This document shows, piece by piece, positions 56,723-64,000 of a DNA stretch of 64,000 nucleotides. Both the position numbers and the translations under genes were made by a program. Position 1 is the stretch's first letter. Every line of letters begins with the position of its first letter. The notes beneath the pieces are model-generated. The model was given only the letters and a program-made list of their open reading frames with translations. It made no database searches and was not told the origin of the DNA. Source of the DNA: Prorocentrum cordatum (taxonomy: Eukaryota > Sar > Dinophyceae > Prorocentrales > Prorocentraceae); contig CAUYUJ010015518.1 of NCBI GenBank assembly GCA_963575745.1, positions 228,845-292,844 on the forward strand, given 5' to 3'.

Positions 56723-58215
56723 CTCTTCTTCCCCAGTCCTGCGCACAAGCGTGCATGCGCATCGGGCGACCGCGGTGCCAACAGGAACCAGGGATAACAG
56801 AAAAATGAGCCGGTCGCCCGTCCAGGCGTCGAGGTCCCCCCTGCTGAAGCAGGCGATGATTTATTGCTTTGCCGGGGAGGGTCCGGAACAGGGTGCATGG
56901 CGCGAGAAGCCAATGCAGTTTCCCTTTTGTTGTTGTATACACATACTTTGCCTTAGCATCCGCTTCGTTTTATATAGTGCACATATACATGTATATATAC
57001 ATATGTATACCAGAACCATCGCGCGCTTCGCGCGCGCTCAAGTTCTAGCTAGGGTCGTGACCATCGTCATCATTAGCATCATCATCCCCGTCATCTGAAT
57101 CGTCATGGTTATGGTCACCTTCGCCATCACCAGCACAACAATCAGCATTATCACCCGTATCGTCAGCATCGTGATCACCATCGCCATCGTTGTCGTCGTA
57201 TTTTTCAGCATATCATCTGCATCAGCAATATCTTGTTGGTCGTCGTCGGCGTCGCCGTCGGCATAGTCATCGTCATCATCATCAGCGCCATCGCCGTCGT
57301 CATCCCCGGTCCACTGCAGCCTCTTACCCTTCTCCTTTTCCCCGTTTCTATGTTCCCATCATCTTATACTCATCATTTTCTTCGTCGGCGTCTCCCTGAA
57401 GAAAGGATCCCTTTTCCTTCACCTCCTCATCTTCTTCGTCTTCTTCCTCCTCCTCCTCCTCCCTGTCTTCCCCGCTCTTCGGTGTGTCCCTCCTTGTGTT
57501 CCTTCACCTACTTAACCTCCTTCCTCCTCTCGAGCCCTATTCATCCTGCGCTCCCCATCCCTCCTCGTTCTCAGCTTCCCTCCCCGAGCCAGAGAATGAG
57601 AAAACAGTATAATCTAACAAGAACAATGTCCCTCCTCCTCTTCCCCCTCCCCCCTCTTCGTCCTCCTGATATTCCTCCCCCTCCTCCTCCTCCTCCTCCT
57701 CCTCCTCCTCCTCCCATTCCTCCTCCTTCTTGTCCTCCTCCTGCTCCTCCTGCTCCTCCTCCTCCTCCTTGTCCTCCTCCTTCTCCTCTCTTCTCTCAAC
57801 GCACCCAGTACACGGGTGCCTATTGGAACGCGTGCCGGGGGCCTTTTTTGGGAAACATTGTGGAAGTCTCTAGAGCCTCTCCGGGCCTTCCTTTGGAGTC
57901 CTTCGGGTCCTTTGTTGGCCAGTTTGAGAGTCCATTTCGGCCGTTCCGGGTCCCTCTTGGCTCGTCGTGGGGAGCTTAGCCCGTCTTGGGGCCCTCCTGG
58001 GGCCCTCTCCGACCATGTAGGAATCCTCTGGTTGCCCCCTCGGGCTTCCTGGGGGCTCTCTTGGGCCGTCTTGTAGCTCTTCTGTGCCGCTCGAAGCTCT
58101 CTTCAGCCCATCTTGGAACCCTCTTTGGGGCCTCTGGGGCCGTCTGGGGCCCATTTTGGTAACCTCTTGGGCCGTCGCGACCGCTGGTAGAACTGAAAAG
58201 CGAAGCTCCCAGAAA
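56723..58215. other. Spacer of unit 3, no gene seen
   Basis: Counterpart of 43793-45310. Its TCC tract (57660-57790) resembles unit 1 more than unit 2, with CCCATTCCTCCTCCTTCTTG shared by units 1 and 3. Confidence 0.5.
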
Positions 58216-58232
58216 TTATCCCGGCAAAGCAA

Positions 58233-59968
58233 CCTAACAGCGATGTGTAGGAGCATATCTGGAAGCATTCTCCTACGATTCAGATGAGAACCTGTTGTAG
58301 AAATTCTGCTGTTCTCGGGGGGGGGGGGGAAGGGGGTCGTAGTCGCATTCGCGATGGCGGTCGCAGTGGCAACGGCATCGCAGTCACAGCCTCACCTCAC
58401 ACCTGCTTCAGCCTCAGCCTGCCTCTGCCTCAGCCTCAGCCTGCTTCAGCCTCAGCCTCAATCTGCCGTCGGCCTCGGCCTCAGCCTCAGCCTGCTCAGC
58501 CTCAGCCTGCATCAGCCTCAGCCTCAGCCTCAGCCTGCCTCAGCATCAGCCTGCCTCAGCCTCAGCCTCAGCCTGCCTCAGCCTCAGCCTCAGCCTGCTT
58601 CAGCCTCAGCCTCAGTCTGCCTTCAGCCTTGCCTCAGCCTCAGCCTGCCTCAGCCTCAGCCTGCCTCAGCCTCAGCCTGCATCAGCCTCAGCCTCAGCCT
58701 CAGCCTGCCTCAGCATCAGCCTGCCTCAGCCTCAGCCTCAGCCTGCCTGCCTCTGCCTCAGCCTCAGCCTGCTTCAGCCTCAGCCTCAGTCTGCCGTCGG
58801 CCTCGGCCTCAGCCCCAGCCTGCCTCAGCCTCAGCCTGCATCAGCCTCAGCCTCAGCCTCAGCCTCAGCCTCAGCATCAGCCTGCCTCAGCCTCAGCCTG
58901 CTTCAGCCTCAGCCTCAGCCTGCTTCAGCCTCAGCCTCAGTCTGCCTTCAGCCTCGCCTCCGCCTCAGCCTGCCGCAGCCTCAGCCTGCATCAGCCTCAG
59001 CCTCAGCCTCAGCCTGCCTCAGCCTCAGCCTGCCTCAGCCTCAGCCTCAGCCTGCCTCAGCCTCAGCCTCAGCCTGCTTCAGCCTCAGCCTCAGTCTGCC
59101 TTCAGCCTCGGCCTCAGCCTCCGCCTGCCTCAGCCTCAGCCTGCATGAGCCTCAGCCTCAGCCTCAGCCTGCCTCAGCCTGCCTGCCTCAGCCTCAGCCT
59201 CAGCCTGCCTCAGCCTCAGCCTGCCTCAGCCTCAGCCTCAGCCTCAGCCTGCTTCAGCCTCAGCCTCAGTCTGCCTTCAGCCTCGGCCTCAGCCTCAGCC
59301 TGCCTCAGCCTCAGCCTGCATCAGCCTCAGCCTCAGCCTCAGCCTGCCTCAGCATCAGCCTGCCTCAGCCTCAGCCTCAGCCTGCCTCAGCCTCAGCCTC
59401 AGCCTGCTTCAGCCTCAGCCTCAGTCTGCCTTCAGCCTCGGCCTCAGCCTCAGCCTGCCTCATCCTCAGCCTGCCTCAGCCTCAGCATCAGCCTGCCTCA
59501 GCATTCAAATGTGGCCCGGGAATGGAGTTCTGGGAACTCGAAGAACACGAAGTGGCCTACAGTTGGCTCCGGGCATTCAAAATCATGCCCAGGAATGGAG
59601 TTCTGGGAACTCGAAGACCACGAAGTGGCCTACAGTTGGCTCCGGGCATTCAAAATGTGGCCCGGGAATGGAGTTCTGGGATTTCGAAGAGCACGAAGTG
59701 ACCTACAGTTGGCTCCGGGCATTCAAAATGTGGCCCGGGAATGGAGTTCCTGGGAACTCGAAGACCACGAAGTGGCCTACAGTTGGCTCCGGGCATTCAG
59801 AATGTGGCCCGGGAATGGAGTTCTGGGACCTCCAAGACCACGAAGTGTGTAACTGTTGGTTAAAAAAAAGTCCCCGGCACCCTCCCCCGGATCGCGTCCA
59901 GACCACCCTGGGGCGTCATGATGCTCTCTTTTGACCCTACTAGAAACCTATCAGTCTTCGCTGTTAGG
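58233..59968 (+). mobile_element. Large M74 element, unit 3
   Basis: Same ends as in unit 2 (CCTAACAGCG at 58233-58242, CGCTGTTAGG at 59959-59968). The CAGCCT array is rearranged relative to unit 2, and a poly-G run (58318-58329) interrupts the left part. Five 74-bp units at 59513-59850. Confidence 0.85.
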
Positions 59969-59984
59969 TAATATTCGTTTTTCT

Positions 59985-60915
59985 TTGCGACATGCTTAAT
60001 TTTTGCCTTTGGAGGGCCTTCTCAGCGGCCTCTTGGACAGTCGTGGGGGGTTCATTTTGGGCCTCTTGTGGCCCGTCTGGGACCCCATTTCGGCTGTCCC
60101 AAGCCCCTCTTGGCATGTCATGGGTAGCTGAGCCGTCTTGGGGCCCTCATGGAGCCCGCTCCGACCATGTAGGGATCCTCCAGTGGCTCTCTCGGGCCCC
60201 CTGGGGACTCTCTCGGGCTGTTTTGGAGGAGCCCACTTGGGGGCCTCGTGGGCCGCGATTTGGGGAGCATTTGGGGCCGACGTGGTCGCCGATGGAACAC
60301 AAGAAGCGAATATCATAGAAATGTGTATTATTTCCATGGGGAATGCTCGTTTCTTGCACCAGGGAGCCTTCTCAGCGGCCTCCTGGACCGTCTTCAGGGA
60401 GTCCTGGTAGGTTGTTTTTGAACCCTCTGGGAGCCCAGTTCGGCCGTTCCGGGTCACTCTTCGCCCGTCATGGAGACCTCAGCCCGTCTTGGGGCCCTTT
60501 GGGGCCCTCTCCGACCATGTAGGAATCCTCCGGTTGCCCCCTCGGGGTTCCTGGGGGCTCTCTTGGGCCGTGTTGGCTCTCTTGTGCTGCTTGAAGCTCT
60601 CTCCGGGCCGTCTGGGGGCCCTCTTGGGGGCCTCTGGGGCTGTCTGGGGCTCATTTTGGGAGCCTCCGGGGCCGTCGCGGCCGCTGGTAGGATTGAAAAG
60701 CAAATATCCAAGAATTATGCGTCTTTCCATCGGAAATGCTTGATTTTTGCCGCGCTCTTCAGCCACCTTCCAGACAACCTGGGGCGCTTTTGGCGCCTCT
60801 TGGGCCAGCTGGGGAGCCTGGGGGGGTCTGGGGCCCCTTCTGAACGGAGCCCTCAAGGCCCCCCCGGCCCCCTATACGAACCAGAGGCAGCAGTTCTGGG
60901 CCCTCCCCCGGCCTA
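59985..60915 (+). repeat. GGGCCGTCTTGG-type repeats, unit 3
   Basis: Counterpart of 47000-47930 and almost identical to it. Confidence 0.6.
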
Positions 60916-60919
60916 CTCC

Positions 60920-61450
60920 GATATATATAGATATATATATATATAATACTATAATCTAATCTAATATAGTATACCATAATATAATATAATATGATATGAT
61001 ATAATATAATACAATATAGTATAATATAATATACTATAGTATAATACGATACAATATAATATAATGTAATATAATATTATTATATATAATATAATATAAT
61101 ATATTATACTATAATATAATATAATATAATATAATATAATATAATATCAAACATATAATATAATATAGTATAATATGATATAATATAATATAATACGATA
61201 TAATATAATATAATATAATATAGTATAGTTTAATATAATACAATATAATATAATATAATATAATATAATATAAATAAATAATATAATATAAAATAAAATC
61301 ATATAATACAATATAATATAAAATATAATATAATATAAAATAGTATAATATAGTATATTATATATACAATCCAATAATATATATATGTATAATATATATA
61401 TAATATAATATGTTATATATATATATGCATATATATATATATACATATAC
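60920..61450 (-). repeat. AATAT pentamer satellite, unit 3
   Basis: About 530 bp in the same orientation as unit 2. The order of variants differs from unit 2 although the flanks are nearly identical. Confidence 0.9.
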
Positions 61451-61545
61451 ATACACACATAGCCCGCCTTAGCATCCGCTTCTGCGCCCCCTATCCCCTC
61501 AGCCCCCCCGCGGTCATCCAAGCGACGCCGCCCCCCCCCCTTCAG

Positions 61546-63083
61546 GACCCCGGCCGGCGCCGCCTCGCCCTGGCTGCTGGGTTCCGCGGCCCTGGCCGCT
61601 GCGTCCGTGGCCAGCGGCAGGAGGCCAGGCCGCGGCCCGCGCCGCGCGCTGCCCGCGGCGACGGCCGTGGTGGAGGCGCCCGCCGCCGCGGCGGAGGAGG
61701 CCCCGCAGGCCCCGCCGCCCTTCGACCCGGCCAAGGCCGGCATCGTTGGGCCCACCTCGAGTCGGGGCTCAAGAGACAGGGGTCCGTGCAAGCGGGGGTC
61801 CGTCCGAGCGCTGGGCCCTGCAGCATCCTGCAGAGCCAGGGCTGCACTGGCCCGGTCTTTTGAGTGCGCGAGTTTGCAGGACCCTGCAGGAGTTTGCAGC
61901 ATCTTGCGCGAGGCCCGACCGACCCGGCTTTGGATGGACCCAGGTCAGTAGGTCCCCGATCGAGGATCGCGCGGGTGGTGCTGGGGGGTGACCTATAGTT
62001 AACCGGGGGGTGAAGAAAGAAGGCCCCCAAGGGGCCCTTCTCTTCACCACCCACTTGGGACCCCCCCCCTCTTACCACGCGCCCGAGAGGAAGGAAGACC
62101 GGCACGAGCTCAAGGGAGGACTAGGTGCCGCTACCGCTGCCATTACCCACCTCCTCGACGCCGCGGCCGGATTCGCCGCTGGATCCTGGTGAGAGTGCGC
62201 CCTGGGCGTGGCCCAGGGAGTGGCGGCATTGGTCTTTTTGATCTCTCATAGAGAGATTAACTGGTCGAGGGTCCGCGCGGATCTCTTGGGTCTGCGCTGG
62301 ACCCCCAACGGCGGCGCCTCCGGCGCCGCGAGGTCCAGCGCCGATGCGAGGTATCCGCGCGGGCCTTCGAAAGTTAATGTTATACCGTGTCGTCTTCTTC
62401 TGCTGACCCCATCCCCGCTTCGAAAGCACTGGTCCCGCTGCCCGACCTGCCCCCCCCCCCGCCCCCCCAGGCGGGGATTGATGCCGGCCCCGTCGGATTT
62501 TGCGGCGTCCATCCTGGCCTCGAGGGGGTAGGCTGGTGTCGCCAAGGAACCCTGGCCCGCTGGGGATGGGGATGGGGACGGGCATGACGATGCCGACAAG
62601 GCGGTCGGCGTGACGGCGCCCCTGGGCTACTTCGATCCGCTGGGGTTCTGCCAGGTCGGCGACTACGCAGGCTTCCACAAGCTCCGCAGCTCCGAGCTGA
62701 AGCACGGGCGCGTCGCCATGATGGCCGCCTTCGGGACCGCTTTCCAGCACTTCGTGAAGCTCCCGGGCTTCGAGCAGACCCCTGCAGGGCTCGGGGCGCT
62801 CACCGACCCTACGGGTGTGCTCGGGTTCACCTGCCTCATCCTCCCCATCGCCGCGTTCACGGAGAGCGTGTACTGGAAGGATGACGACCTGTCCAAGGAG
62901 CCCGGCAACTTTGGGGACCCGGGAGACTGGGCGGGGCTCTTCGGCGCCTTCGGCGGCGGCTACAGCGACGAGATTCGGAACAAGGAGCTCAACAACGGCC
63001 GCATGGGAATGATTTCGGTCATGGGAATCCTGCTGGCGGAGATTGCCACCGGCAAGGACGGCATCCAGCAGTTCGGCCTCTGA
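61546..63083 (+). CDS. Light-harvesting chlorophyll a/c-binding protein, copy 3
   Basis: Exon 2 (61546-61735) and exon 3 (62601-63083) match copy 2 in the coding parts. The protein from exon 3 is the same 160 residues as in copies 1 and 2, with helix motifs SELKHGRVAMMA and KELNNGRMGM intact. Immediately upstream of exon 3 one base differs (GGGCATGACGATGCC instead of GGGCCTGACGATGCC at 62584), which would change Pro to His if that sequence were translated. The intron carries an IR1 element at 62255-62382. Copies 2 and 3 are the most recent pair. Confidence 0.85.
62255..62382. mobile_element. IR1 element in the LHC copy 3 intron
   Basis: Same position as in copies 1 and 2. Confidence 0.8.
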
Positions 63084-63506
63084 GCGCACCGCGGAGATCT
63101 GAGGGTGGATGGGTCACTGCGCTGGTGCTGCTCCCGGCCAGCCCATGAATCGGGCGGGCCGAGGGAGGCGCAGATTCCAGCGGGCTTCTGCTCTGTAGGA
63201 GCAGGAGGATTCGAACGGTTTTCGCCGGAAGACGAGCAGGCAGCATGGCGCGGCCCGTCAAGTCTCCTCCGGCCGCACGGCAGTCTGCTGCAGTTTTCGA
63301 AGCCCGCTGCGGCTTCAGGACCCCATTGCTCGGTCCTCCCCGTACCGCTGCGGTGGCTATGGGCTCGTGGCTGCCGTACCGCGTGCCGGGGCGCGGAAAA
63401 TCTTGGCCGCGCAGTCGTCCGCCAGGCCGCAGTGCCAGCGGCAGGAGGCGCCAGCGGCGGCGCCATGGTGATCACCCTCCACGGGCCTCGAAGAAGAACC
63501 AATTGC

Positions 63507-63558
63507 ACAAACATAAACTGGTAAGGATCCGCGCTGGCCTTCGACGGTTTATGTATAT
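63507..63558. mobile_element. Deletion derivative of IR1, unit 3
   Basis: Same sequence as 37491-37541. Confidence 0.6.
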
Positions 63559-63892
63559 GCAGTTTTTTCTCCTAGGGCCGCAGTGGCCATCAAGCGGCAG
63601 CAACGCCAACGACAAGTTTGACCAGCCGCCTCCCTCCCCCTCTTTCTCCCCCTGGGCCCCGTAGACTTCTGCTGTTCCAACTTGCTTTAGCTATGATTGC
63701 CAGAAAGAAATTCGAGCACCAACGAAATACGGAAACTGATAGGCTTTCCCGTGTCGGGCCTTGGGAGGCGATACTCGTTCGACTTTTTGCCAGCGTGCGG
63801 AAAATCTTGGCCGCGCAGTCGTCCGCCCGGCCGCAGTGCTAGCAGCAGGAGGCGCCATGGGCCGCACCATGGTTATCACTCTCAACGGGTCT

Positions 63893-64000
63893 CGTGGCTC
63901 GCACATGTGGCTCAGGTGAATTCGTGGAAGAAGAAGAAGAAAACAACGCCATTAACATACACTTTTGGCGCTCCGCGCGGATTTCTTGGATCCGCGCTGG
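63893..64000. repeat. Start of LHC tandem unit 4, cut by the window edge
   Basis: Begins with the same CGTGGCTCGCACATGTGGCT box. It lacks the seven bases TTGCTTT after the donor (CTCAG|GTGAATTCG) and contains the left arm of an IR1 element from 63947. The array therefore continues beyond the window. Confidence 0.85.

Larger units (their letters stand above)
50997..63892. repeat. LHC tandem unit 3 (12.9 kb)
   Basis: Third unit, nearly identical to unit 2. The length difference comes mainly from the M90 array, the hexamer array and the A+T satellite. Confidence 0.9.

Overview
The window looks like nuclear DNA of a dinoflagellate. The evidence is three tandem genes for a chlorophyll a/c-type light-harvesting (LHC) protein with a dinoflagellate-style plastid targeting region, GT or GC splice donors, very low gene density, extreme simple-repeat content, and a recurring inverted-repeat element of the kind reported as 'introners' in dinoflagellates. 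A Prorocentrum-like alga is my best guess, but that is inference. A run of 100 N at 11128-11227 marks a draft assembly. I see no bacterial operons, rRNA, tRNA, CRISPR or transposase genes.

Layout. 1-11127 is almost entirely repeats: an inverted copy of a 90-bp-array element (33-1374), a 1.1 kb GTGGGGACAGT minisatellite, a GATCGATA array, an inverted CTGCCAAC minisatellite, a long GGA polypurine tract and a TCC tract, then two short inverted-repeat elements. 11228-15700 is a calmer island with two minus-strand genes of unknown function; the larger is a spliced protein of about 759 residues with a nuclear-localisation-like tail. 16000-18930 holds ATC, 77-bp and CACCGG repeats. 18934-24610 has several probable exons of unknown proteins, including a spliced coiled-coil gene. 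24700-28335 is repeats and mobile-element copies.

28493-64000 is a tandem array: three full units (about 9.4, 13.1 and 12.9 kb) and the start of a fourth, each with one LHC gene. The LHC core is identical in protein sequence in all three units, while the surrounding DNA differs by insertions. Because unit 1 lacks two insertions present in units 2 and 3, and has one of its own, the empty and filled sites can be compared directly.

That comparison resolves six repeat families, named here for convenience. M90 and M74 are minisatellite-bearing elements that carry no gene, share a constant terminus and have 10-14 bp target duplications. IR1 (introner-like), IR2, IR3 and IR4 are short elements with long terminal inverted repeats. 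M90 and M74 together are my main candidate for an undescribed system. No protein for moving them is in the window, so mobilisation would have to be in trans.
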